A stretch of 64,000 bases of DNA from Bolinopsis microptera. Lineage: Eukaryota; Ctenophora; Tentaculata; Lobata; Bolinopsidae. The position numbers were made by a program, and so were the translations under genes. The stretch covers positions 4,946,084-5,010,083 of the forward strand of contig NC_087072.1 in assembly GCF_026151205.1 (NCBI RefSeq), given 5' to 3'. The notes under the pieces are model-generated. The model had not been told where the DNA came from and did no database searches. It saw nothing but the letters and a program-made list of their open reading frames with translations. Shown here one piece after another: positions 9,996 to 21,345 of the stretch; position 1 is the stretch's first letter; every line of letters starts with the position of its first letter.

Positions 9996-10596
9996 CTAAT
10001 TGATATCAACTACATCGAGAAACTTTCCGTTTGGAGCAATCCATCCGACGACCCAGTATTTGTGTCCAATTTTCATATTTTCAAGTTTCTGGTATGCAAA
10101 GTTATTTGGGAAAATAACCGGAGCAAAGGCTTTGTTATCTACTTCACTGAAAAGCTCTAGTTTGAACCCTGCACTGTTGAATACTGCTTTAGCGTTTTAG
10201 AAACGATCTGCATTTGAGTATTCACTCTTTTCTTGTGTTCTTCCTCAGGTATCAATCGACATCCATCGCATCCAATCTCCATTCTTTGAGTATCAATACC
10301 CTCCAGTGAGTTAAAGCATATTGGACAATTGTCAACGTGAGATGAAACCATGTTAACGAGTATAGGATACCCATCCTTGTAGGAATATTCCACTTGTACT
10401 TCTTCTCCCACTTTGAAGGGAATCGCGGGGTACTGGATCTAGTACTTCCAGGTTTCTTTAACTGTACGGTATCCCAAACATTGAACTTAATCAATCTTGT
10501 CTTGAATGGTATATTCGTTGAGATCGTCAAGCGAGTGTATCCTTTTGTATTTGGATTAATTTCACAAATCAATCCATAGTTGTTGAAGAGTGCCAT
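9996..10596 (-). pseudogene. OB-fold-like protein with CPIC/CxxC zinc cluster, two frameshifts
   Basis: Reading leftward from the ATG at 10596, the product begins ALFNNYGLICEINPN, followed by a strand-rich part with RLIKFNVWDTVQL, like the strand-turn of replication-protein-A OB folds. After a frame change near 10430 comes GEEVQVEYSYKDGYP and a zinc-type cluster CPIC...CDGC. Near 10165 a further one-base change leads to a C-terminal module FKLELF...GHKYWVVGW. The same module closes the separate gene at 12200-12466. A candidate role is single-stranded-DNA binding during replication, since a protein-primed polymerase needs such a partner; this is an inference from fold-like pattern only. A TATA box lies at 10655-10662. 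Confidence 0.5.
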
Positions 10597-10654
10597 GTTT
10601 GAAACGTAACCAAAGTTCTGTATCAAGAAATGAGCTCTCTACATTCCAACTCGA

Positions 10655-10662
10655 TTTATATA
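10655..10662 (-). promoter_or_regulatory. TATA box for the OB-fold-like gene
   Basis: The - strand reads TATATAAA here, about 60 bases upstream of the ATG at 10596. It falls inside the end of the neighbouring - strand gene that stops at 10656, so the two genes are packed tightly. Confidence 0.4.
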
Positions 10663-11003
10663 GGCGAGTCACTGGGCATTGAATTCATGAAGACCTTAAA
10701 ACAATTGCGTAACATGTACTTGTTTTCATTTGCCATCTGAGTAACATCTGATAAGTTCAGCTCTTCTCGTATTGCTTGCAAAACTATATTTTCATGGATA
10801 TTGATGATATCTTCATAACTCTTACTCTGAGCTGATATCAAAATATCAAACATAGGGAGTACTCTTTTTCGAATACGGTAAATGTCAAACATAGTTATAA
10901 CTTTGGTTCTTTGATAGTATGAAAGCTCAGAGTGAAGCTCATTCAGAAATTCTGATGGTGAGTTGACAAAGAACTCTTGGAAATATTGTGTGCTGGTCTG
11001 CAT
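10656..11003 (-). CDS. Helical Polinton protein of unknown function
   Basis: An intact 115-codon frame. The product is acidic and almost wholly helical in appearance (SPSEFLNELHSELSYYQ, then EDIINIHENIVLQAIREEL), without cysteines apart from one and without a signal peptide. I recognise no family. The - strand TATA-like GATATATAAG at about 11036-11046 sits roughly 35 bases upstream of the ATG. Its first 20 or so codons and its promoter are duplicated at 11629-11750. It lies in the accessory block between the OB-like and LEM-like genes. Confidence 0.55.
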   Translation of the reverse strand: MQTSTQYFQEFFVNSPSEFLNELHSELSYYQRTKVITMFDIYRIRKRVLPMFDILISAQSKSYEDIINIHENIVLQAIREELNLSDVTQMANENKYMLRNCFKVFMNSMPSDSPI

Positions 11004-11064
11004 CTTTAATCGGTCAAGGTTGGAACTCTAAGTTCTTATATATCATGCCTCCCTTCAATCAAAA
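10943..11064. repeat. Direct repeat copy 1 (122 bp): gene start plus promoter
   Basis: This copy contains the first 20 or so codons of the gene at 10656-11003 and its TATA-like promoter. It is nearly identical to 11629-11750, with about five substitutions seen by eye. Confidence 0.85.
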
Positions 11065-11462
11065 TGAACTCTGGATACTCTGAAAAGTAGCACCCATCTC
11101 CAAACCTCCGTTCATGTTTAACAGGGTGGTTTTGATCGAGATTGTTCCTGATGATACTGGGGACATTGGTTAAAAGCTGTGGCATGGTAAGCAAATATTT
11201 CTTTGGGGTGTCGTGTGGTTATGAATTAGTCTGTTCTTTGAAGAAATATAATTTACCTCGATAAATAAGTTTTGAATTAGCCCGATCACATTCACTCTCT
11301 TTAGTTTCGAGTATTTATCATAAGAGAATATGACACTCAACCTAGACCTATAACCGATACTACCAGGAAAGTTTACGAGATGCAACTCTTAAACCTTAGT
11401 AGCAAAGTCCGATCTTCTAGATCGGTGAGTAAAATCCAAGTTGAAAACTGAGCCGAGTCATG

Positions 11463-11614
11463 ATTGCATCTGTATGGGTACAAAGGATGACATATCAAAA
11501 CCTGTTGATCGAACAAAGGAATTATATAGTTTTGATGAGTTGCACTTGAAATATCTTATCGATCAAATTGGAGAGATTAAAATTGTTGTTGATTCTGTTG
11601 ACCTAAGACTCTAA
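11463..11614 (+). other. Possible coding fragment on the + strand
   Basis: A + frame without a good start reads MGTKDDISKPVDRTKELYSF and continues to a TAA at 11612-11614. It looks protein-like, but I cannot assign it. It lies between the two 122-bp direct repeats, so it may be inserted or rearranged sequence. Confidence 0.2.
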
Positions 11615-11628
11615 GAGACATTGGAAAC

Positions 11629-11750
11629 TCAGAAATTCTGATGGTGAGTTGACATAGAACTCTTGGAAATATTGTGAGCTGGTCTGCATCTTCAATCAGT
11701 CAAGGTTGGAACTCTAAGTTCTTATATATCATGCCTCCCTTCAATCAAAA
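11629..11750. repeat. Direct repeat copy 2 (122 bp), orphan gene start
   Basis: This repeats the promoter and N-terminal codons of the helical gene at 10656-11003, but the frame is not continued on its 3' side, so here it is an orphan 5' fragment. It also overlaps the 3' end of the LEM-like gene. Confidence 0.85.
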
Positions 11751-12198
11751 ACTTTCTATTCATCCATCTGTATTGGCCCAACACCTCGATCGTTTCTGCA
11801 ACAGCATTAGAACATTGTGGTGCATGTAGGTATTGGCTTTTAGTGTTATGATTGTACTTTGTAACACAGTATGGGTAGATGGGTTCATTTCCAAATATTT
11901 CCGTTTGCTTAAATCGGACAGACTTCTTAGTTTTTTTAGTTGATGTCTTTTTCAGTATTGATGTTCCTGGATACCATGTCTGTGGAAGTTCTATATCAAG
12001 CAAAAAGTATTCACTCCTATTATCAGCACATTTATGAAGGGTGGGTGCTTCTTTTCCTTGCATGTGTAAGAACAATCGCTTTTCAAACTTTTTGCGACGA
12101 CGTTCACAAATTGTTAGAACCTCATAACCATAACAGAGTTTTTGCTCTTTCAGCTTTGTGCGCAGATCTTCAATTGATAAATCACGGATCTCTTGCAT
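11722..12198 (-). CDS. LEM/SAP-like domain protein of the Polinton accessory block
   Basis: An intact 158-codon frame. Residues 6-42 (LSIEDLRTKLKEQKLCYG, then RRKKFEKRLF) resemble LEM or SAP helix-extended loop-helix modules, in which an L-x-x-E-L-R-x-x-L-K helix is followed by R-x-x-F/Y-E-K-x-L. LEM domains bind chromatin-linked BAF and SAP domains bind DNA, so a DNA or chromatin role is plausible but unproven. The rest is Lys-rich (KKTSTKKTKKSVRFKQ) with an aromatic end. The ATG follows the TAA of the upstream gene (12200-12466) after one base, suggesting a shared transcript. Its end overlaps the duplicated fragment at 11629-11750. Confidence 0.5.
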   Translation of the reverse strand: MQEIRDLSIEDLRTKLKEQKLCYGYEVLTICERRRKKFEKRLFLHMQGKEAPTLHKCADNRSEYFLLDIELPQTWYPGTSILKKTSTKKTKKSVRFKQTEIFGNEPIYPYCVTKYNHNTKSQYLHAPQCSNAVAETIEVLGQYRWMNRKFLIEGRHDI

Positions 12199-12199
12199 A

Positions 12200-12466
12200 T
12201 TAGCTCATATCATTCACCTCTATAATATGGTTGCTTGCTGTTAACCACCCTACTACAACATAATTTTTACCTACTTTTAAATTGGGTACTCGATTAAAAA
12301 CAAGAGTGTTTTCAAAAATCCTTGCTCTTAAAATTCTATTCTCTTTAAGATAGAGTAACTCTAATCTGAAAGCTCTGGTAACCGAATAACTATGTACAGC
12401 AAGTAATCTCATGATCCCAATAACAAAACCTCTGTGATATTCATCTTCAATAAGAATATCTGACAT
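12200..12466 (-). CDS. Small protein sharing the C-terminal module of the OB-like protein
   Basis: An intact 88-codon frame. Its second half, FRLELLYLKEN...VGKNYVVVGWL, matches FKLELF...GHKYWVVGW at the end of the protein encoded at 9996-10596. The Gly-x-x-Tyr-x-Val-Val-Gly-Trp core is the best-kept part. The two are therefore paralogous modules within one element, one attached to a zinc cluster and one nearly alone. Function is unknown. It is the first gene of a - strand pair; the - strand TATATATC near 12494-12501 may be its promoter. Confidence 0.5.
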   Translation of the reverse strand: MSDILIEDEYHRGFVIGIMRLLAVHSYSVTRAFRLELLYLKENRILRARIFENTLVFNRVPNLKVGKNYVVVGWLTASNHIIEVNDMS

Positions 12467-12523
12467 TGTAAAACTAACAAAAAGAGAAATGAGATATATA
12501 ATGATGTTGATCCTTTTAATAAC

Positions 12524-12831
12524 AAATTTTTACAAGTGATGAAATTGCTCGAAATTTTTACAAGTGTCGAAAATCCGTGAAATTTTTACAAGTGTTGAAA
12601 ATGCTCGAAATTTTTACAAGTATCGAAAACCCGTGAAATTTTTACAAGTGTCGAAAATCCTCGAAATTTTTACAAGTATCGAAAATCCGTGAAATTTTTA
12701 CAAGTGTTGAAAATGCTCGAAATTTTTACAAGTATCGAAAATCCGTGAAATTTTTACAAGTGTCGAAAATCCGTGAAATTTTTACAAGTGTCGAAAATCC
12801 GTGAAATTTTTACAAGTGTCGGAAAATGTGT
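12524..12831. repeat. Tandem repeat, about 11 copies of a 28-bp unit
   Basis: Each unit reads approximately AAATTTTTACAAGTGTCGAA followed by AATCCGTG. Variants alternate CCGTG with GCTCG at the unit end and GTGTC with GTATC in the middle. The array stands just beyond the last - strand gene of the Polinton. Subterminal tandem repeats are common at Polinton ends, so it may mark the terminal region. Confidence 0.9.
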
Positions 12832-13041
12832 GCAATAGCAAAATGTGTGCTACAGAGGGTAAATATCTCTTACTCATATGCTTGAGTTGTTACTCCTGCA
12901 CGTGTGCAATATAATTACCAACACAGCCCACTCATATTATAAACAGTAATATTATGTATATTATAAACAGACTTTAAATAAAACAGCACGCGTCACTACT
13001 ACTTAGAGTAAGTATGTGACTCTTTAAAAGTAAGAAACTGC

Positions 13042-13372
13042 ATGCTAGAAACGGAGTGTAGAACTAGAAGTCCAGCCTCGTATTTTGATTCAGTTCCTAA
13101 TGATATTGTTGAAATAGCGACAAAACATTTACCAGGTACATGAAACAATCAGCAGTTTAAGTTATTCTCGGCAGCTGTGTTAACTATATTTTGACATTTT
13201 TCTTTCAGATTCGTACCAGTTACGAAATTTCACTGAATTTAAAAAGTATCTATTTTTTGTCATAATATTAATAACGTTACCACCTCACACCTGGTGCGTA
13301 TGGTGTAGCGGACTATTAATGACTTCTGTAACAAACAAATCCATTGGTAAATGTGGGATTGTATGTGTATGA
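13042..13372 (+). CDS. Tentative two-exon small host gene
   Basis: The ATG at 13042 opens about 31 codons containing SVPNDIVEIATKHLP, reminiscent of the start of an F-box. A donor CCAG/GTACAT at about 13136 and a T-rich acceptor at 13208 join in frame to a second segment that stops at 13370-13372. The second segment has a hydrophobic stretch (YLFFVIILITLPP) like a membrane helix. The splice pair and frame agreement are the only support; I recognise no family, and the F-box resemblance is weak. Confidence 0.25.
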
Positions 13373-13944
13373 ATCCTGTGAGCATTCTTAGCGTGATTTT
13401 CAGTGGGGAGCATCACAGCTCTCAGCAATTTTTGTTAAACGAAAAAAATTAAACAGGACAAATGACTCGCGAGATCGAAAAGCAAAATAAGACAACCGCC
13501 GCGCCGATTCGGCACTTGTTGGCCTTAGTAACAAGAACCGTTGAGAGCCGTGATGCTTCATACCAAAACTTAATAAGTTAATAGATCGATTGTTAAAATG
13601 TCAAACTTTATCCTTGCATTCTGCCTTTGCTGCACCAGTCACTAGGGGCCATCATATCGGAAAATGAATATGGGGAATTTATGTCCGCTGAAATGCCAAG
13701 TTTTAGTGTATTCCAATTCCATCCAAAGCCCAGTAATTGTATCTGTCGACTGAATCTAATGTATTTAGGCGTGATGGTGTGATTTTTACCGGTCCCATAA
13801 ACAAATGTAGGAATTCTTTAAATCGTTCAAATACTGACCTTTACAACTAAAAATAACTTAAGATGCAAGTTTAAACAGTCCACCTCGTCCCAGTCCACAA
13901 CACATGTCTACTAAGCTATACTTGTTAATGTCTGTTCTCTGCAG

Positions 13945-14166
13945 GTGTATCTAGATAAGCACGGTAGCGGGGTGTCCAGAAAGCAGCCCAGGGTTTCCAC
14001 TCCCGATCTGAAAAAAGCCGAGACGGACATGTCCCGTCTCCCCATCATCATAGAGACGCCTCCTCCACCTAAAGAAGCGAGGTCTGGTTCTGGGGCGGAA
14101 AGTGAGGCGACTACTGGAGCTCACACTAGACCTGCCACCACAGCCACTGAGGTGACTGCTCAGTGA
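13945..14166 (+). CDS. Terminal exon of an unidentified host gene
   Basis: A strong acceptor (CTGTTCTCTGCAG) ends at 13944 and is followed by 73 codons to a TGA. The product is hydrophilic and probably disordered: VYLDKHGSGVSRKQPRV, then Pro-rich IETPPPPKEA and Ser/Thr/Ala-rich residues to the end. Base composition is markedly richer in G and C than the flanks, as expected of a real exon. Upstream exons are not evident in the window; they may lie left of the Polinton, which would then sit in an intron. I cannot name the protein. Confidence 0.5.
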   Translation: MYLDKHGSGVSRKQPRVSTPDLKKAETDMSRLPIIIETPPPPKEARSGSGAESEATTGAHTRPATTATEVTAQ

Positions 14167-15417
14167 ACTGAACTTATAGACTGAGCCGAACTGAGAGAGC
14201 TGGGTTTTAAGCCACTGTGAGCTTTGGAGTATATTTGGAGTGAATTTTCTGTGATCTCACGAAATCTCTGAAATCCCAAGAAATTTATTGTTTGTAGTTT
14301 TCAGATCCATGTAATGTGTAAATAGTTTTTTTGTCGCAGACTTTTTATTTAATGTCACGGTGAGAAAGGTTTCGGTCTTTCGATTTCCAGACTTTAATTT
14401 AACAGTTGCTCACTGCTCAGCCAATCAGCCACATTTTTGAAACAAAAACAATACATATTTTTATTGACCCGGCTGGTAATATCAGACATTTTTATCTATG
14501 ATTTATCGTTGTCCATGGCTTGAGCCGATAAGGTATATTATGAATACAATATTTGGTTTCATTTAATTAATTTATAATTGCAACTTTAACTCATAATACC
14601 CTATTCACTAAATGCTTCTTAATGCATTTAAGACCTTACCTGTATAACTAATAACTATCAATACCATAACGGTTACAATACTTCATTGCGAGTTCTCCTG
14701 TCTTGTTACTAAAACTGTGATTTTAAAATTTTAATTATAAATGTGAAATGTCATTGCGCATGTTTTTCAAAGATAAAGCTATTTTAAGTTTTATATATTT
14801 TGGAAATGCAATTGAATATTTCATTTGTTCTTTTCAATTTGAAGTTAACGTGAAACTAAACTTTTGATAAAATGGTAGAGTCACAATTTGTCTAGACCGA
14901 CAGCTTTATAGTTTACTAGAAAACCCGTGGTCACAAGGAGGAACCTATAAATATTCTCTCATGATCAGTGTGTAACTGTCCATAATGTAAAAGTTGTTAT
15001 CTCACTCTTGTTTACGCTAATATAATGCATTAAATAGGGGTGCAATAACTGGGAGGGAGATAACTATTGTTATCTCCCTGGTCCATCCTTAGTCGCTGAG
15101 ATGTTGCTAATTATTTTAAAAACAGAAAGTGGTATAACTTATGTTCTGATAAATATTTTTGCTTCAAAATTTTACAGAATGTCAATAACAAGTAGTCAAC
15201 CGTTTGTGGCAAGTTTTGTGTGAGTGTGAGCTTCACTGAGCTTATTTGACCAATTTAAAATAATTCGCAACATCTCAGCGACCTGTAACAATTTTAAGAG
15301 ATAAGGATGTGTCCTCTAGAAAGTTTGACTCTGGAATGTTCTATGTAGTAATATTATCGGTCGTTAATTTCCGATGTAAATGCTGCATTCGCTAACATCA
15401 TTTCGTAGATCATCAGA
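14167..15417. other. Probable 3' UTR and AT-rich intergenic DNA
   Basis: This begins with likely 3' UTR of the exon ending at 14166. I see no ORF, RNA gene or mobile element that I can support. GAGATAACTATTGTTATCTC near 15057-15076 is a perfect 20-base palindrome. Confidence 0.4.
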
Positions 15418-15442
15418 GAATGCATTTACATCACTGCTTATA

Positions 15443-15567
15443 ATATGATAACATGAGTTATATCCCTCGGTCAAACCTCGGGATATAACTCGTTTTATCC
15501 AACTCGTCAAACTCGTTGGATAAAACTATTTTCACAACTCAAAGTTGTGAAAATAATGTTATCACAT
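15443..15567. mobile_element. 125-bp three-hairpin MITE inserted in an inverted-repeat arm
   Basis: Termini are ATATGATAACAT and ATGTTATCACAT (12-bp inverted repeats, one mismatch), flanked by TA on both sides (15441-15442 and 15568-15569). Inside are three consecutive hairpins: arms at 15455-15466/15480-15491, 15492-15504/15514-15526, and a perfect 12-bp stem 15528-15539/15543-15554. The first two loops both contain a GTCAAAC core. The matching arm at 20409-20778 reads across the site without the insert, with only one A different, so this is a true insertion. TA duplication and short TIRs suggest mobilisation by a Tc1/mariner-type transposase. Confidence 0.75.
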
Positions 15568-15569
15568 TA

Positions 15570-15922
15570 TCACCCTACGCGCGTGGGGTGGACTCCTGGG
15601 GTGGACTTTTATTCAGCGCGTATTGTGTAGCCTGTTCAACTTGACGTTTTGAATCGTTACTATCTCAATGTCACAGATACACAGAATGTGAGGTGATCAT
15701 CTTAAAGAGAAACGTCTCAGCTTTCACCTGGTGTAAAGTTTATCTTTGTTCTCAAAATATAGCTCGCTCAGTGTGCAACAGAAGTTGACATTACAATAAC
15801 CACGTCCGCGACCGGTCGTCAGATACCGGAGTCTTGCACAAAATTGGGTCCCTAAATTAAAATTTTATGACACAGTTACGATGAACTAGTGTCTAGGGAA
15901 ACATTTGGTGAAAATTTGAAGG
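15570..15922 (+). repeat. Left arm of large inverted repeat
   Basis: This segment, from the CACCCTACGCGCG end to the CATTTGGTGAAA side, recurs as its reverse complement at 20409-20760 with only scattered differences. Homology also continues outside the MITE at 15424-15442. It contains GGGGTGGACTCCTGGGGTGGAC and a CGCG-rich end. Confidence 0.85.
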
Positions 15923-16473
15923 GTCTACTGTTAATATTGCAAAAGTTATTGAAAACAAACTAGCTTAATCAGAAGTTTTTGGGAAAATTTCAAATTTTGT
16001 ACGTAGTGGGGTCTACTGGGGTGGACTCTCGTGACGCGCATCTGATGGAGTGGCTTTTTCAACAGCAGTCAGTACGGCCAATATCAGAGCACAAATTATT
16101 GTGAGTAAGACCTTAATGGTCAGCTATGAACCCCTCACTAGAATAGTAACCGTATCTAAAAACAAGGAAATGTTATTCCGTCAAAGCTCAAATTTTTTAC
16201 TCTTCTCAGTGCAGTTACTATGAATGTACTAGCTAAGTATCGTTGATCGTAGCTGCATTACACAGTAGAAGGTAACCAAGGAAGACTGCTGATTAACGAA
16301 GCAATTTCAACGTGAACAGTTCCAAAATACATAATCATGGCGACGATAGTTCAACTTGAACCTTTATAGTTTTTACAGTCTAAGATCACAATAAAATCAC
16401 GTGAACTGCGAATCACAAAATCAAATCACTCAAATCTGATACAGTCCCGTTACAGTACACTTTCGTGACAACC

Positions 16474-19480
<3,007 letters not shown>

Positions 19481-20408
19481 CTGTAACAGAAAAAATTAGA
19501 ATTATGTCGGACATAATTCTAAAAAATTGGAACATTGTAGTTAATCAGTGTGGTGCTAACAACAGAGAGCGATTTGAACGGTAGGCAATTTCATAAATTT
19601 CATTAACTCGATATAAGGATGATTGGAACAGGCTAAAATCTACAATGTGGCATTAATAACTGGCTATATCGCTGCATTAAATGATTAAAGTATTGCTAAC
19701 TATGGATATTCTAAGTGATCTAGGCAGAGGGGAACCGGCACAGCCAGATTGCGTTGTCTTCACTTTCAGTGACTAAGTTTCACGATAGAAAAATTGACCT
19801 TATGTATTAAAAAAAAGGATGCACAGTTCAAGCAATAAATCGATCGGCTGCTCATATGATATTTGCATTTAAAGGAGGGCCCAGTGCAGTGACCAGTAAC
19901 TGTAAGTCTGTTAAGGCAACATTTAGATCTGAGATAAGCTGAGTCTTGACAAAGATAAGTGAGTTTCGAGAAAGTGCACACGGATAAAGTTATCAAGTGA
20001 CAATGATAAGACTAAGTTAGGGTCAAGTCAACAGAATGGCAGCTGCAACAGAAACAGTTCATTGGATAGGGGAGTAGGGGATTATGACGGAGTGAAATTT
20101 ATTTAGCAGGGCAAACAAAAAACAACTGACAGCACTGAGCAAGTGAACTGGAAAATTGAGGAACGAAAATAACAGTGGTTGTCAGCCCTTTCCGTAGCAA
20201 TCAGGATTTCCCAGGAGATCGATCAGGCAATCAGGATTTCCCACGAGAATGCTCGAGCCAACGCGCGCACTTGTGTCACGTGACGGCCACGTGACGCTCT
20301 AATCGTTGTCACGTGGTACAGAAGGGAGGTTCCTAGAGCGTCGATCCCGACAAGAGGAATTTTCTCACGGTTTATCTTCAATAACTATAGCTATTTTTAT
20401 AGTAGAGA
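19481..20408. other. No gene recognised upstream of the ankyrin-like exons
   Basis: I see no exon with convincing splice sites. Around 20274-20317 are three CACGTG cores (TCACGTGACGGCCACGTGAC, then CACGTGG), that is, clustered E-boxes, which could mark a promoter. Otherwise the sequence is plain. Confidence 0.35.
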
Positions 20409-20778
20409 GTTGAAACTTTCACCAAATGTTTCCCTAGACACTAGTTCATCGTAACTGTGTCATAAAATTTTAATTTAGGGACCCAATTTTGTGCAAGACT
20501 CCGGTATCTGACGACCGGTCGCGGACGTGGTTATTGTAATGTCAACTTCTGTTGCACACTGAGCGAGCTATATTTTGAGAACAAAGATAAACTTTACACC
20601 AGGTGAAAGCTGAGACGTTTCTCTTTAAGATGATCACCTCACATTCTATGTATCTGTGACATTGAGATAGTAACGATTCAAAACGTCAAGTTGAACAGGC
20701 TACAAAATACGCGCTGAATAAAAGTCCACCCCAGGAGTCCACCCCACGCGCGTAGGGTGATTATAAGCAGTGATGTAA
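20409..20778 (-). repeat. Right arm of large inverted repeat, with empty MITE site
   Basis: Reverse complement of 15570-15922, plus about 18 bases that match the sequence on the other side of the MITE (TTATAAGCAGTGATGTAA here). It lacks the 125-bp insertion. The two arms are about 4.5 kb apart. Confidence 0.85.
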
Positions 20779-21178
20779 CTGCTTAGTATTCTTTGGAAGT
20801 CAGTTTTAATCGTACTGTCAAAAATTATTCATCCCCACCGAAGATACGGCCAAATAAAATGCTGCTCGTACTAAACACAGCGTAATATCAACAAAACTGA
20901 TTAAAATGACGTTAAAACAATCATTACACGTGCACGTGCGTGTAACAATCCTCGTTCTATGGTTACTACGCAACTTCCTATTTCTCGTCTGATTTGCACG
21001 TGGGCGGTCGTACAAACGTACAAAGATAATTCTCTGAATTATAATAGTTTATAGTTAAAAACTTAACATCGTCCATTTAATTGATGCCTACAGAGACAAT
21101 CCGTTTGAAACACAATCAAAAGAATAATTTCCGCCTAACGTCAACAAATCCAACATTGCAGTTATAGTTATACTTAGT

Positions 21179-21248
21179 CGAAGTGGGGATCGCCTTAAGG
21201 CGATCCCCACTTCGAGTGAAATATTCAAGTGATATACTTGAATATTTC
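21179..21248. repeat. Two adjacent long palindromes 3' of the GPCR gene
   Basis: First: arms CGAAGTGGGGATCGCC at 21179-21194 and their exact complement at 21199-21214, separated by TTAA (36 bases in all). Second: arms GAAATATTCAAGT (21218-21230) and their exact complement (21236-21248) around GATAT. Serial hairpins like these resemble the three-hairpin MITE at 15443, but I see no TIR-TSD pair here. Confidence 0.8.
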
Positions 21249-21345
21249 GGAAACAACACAAGCTCTAGCTTTGGTCATCTTTGGTTAGCAATTGGTTACA
21301 TCCTCGGTTACATCCTGAACATTTGATCCAAGATTTTCTGGCGTT

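Larger units (their letters stand above)
1..12831. mobile_element. Polinton/Maverick (adintovirus-like) element, left end cut by window
   Basis: The gene set seen is that of a Polinton: protein-primed type-B polymerase, retroviral-type integrase with chromodomain-like end, penton-like minor capsid, pVI/pX-like basic protein, double-jelly-roll major capsid and adenain-type protease, all on the + strand, with accessory genes on the - strand at both sides. Polintons are 15-25-kb DNA transposons that encode virion proteins. Integrase, penton and major capsid are broken by frameshifts and stops, so this copy is decayed, although polymerase and protease are nearly intact. The left terminal repeat lies outside the window. 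A 28-bp tandem array at 12524-12831 may belong to the right terminal region. I found no FtsK/HerA-type packaging ATPase; it may be outside the window or lost. The right boundary is a guess. Confidence 0.85.

Noticed and set aside
10000-10200. + strand frame opposite the OB-like gene
   Set aside because: The - strand encodes the conserved C-terminal module there, so the + frame is its shadow.
12524-12831. CRISPR-like array
   Set aside because: The 28-bp units are directly adjacent without unique spacers, in a eukaryotic setting.
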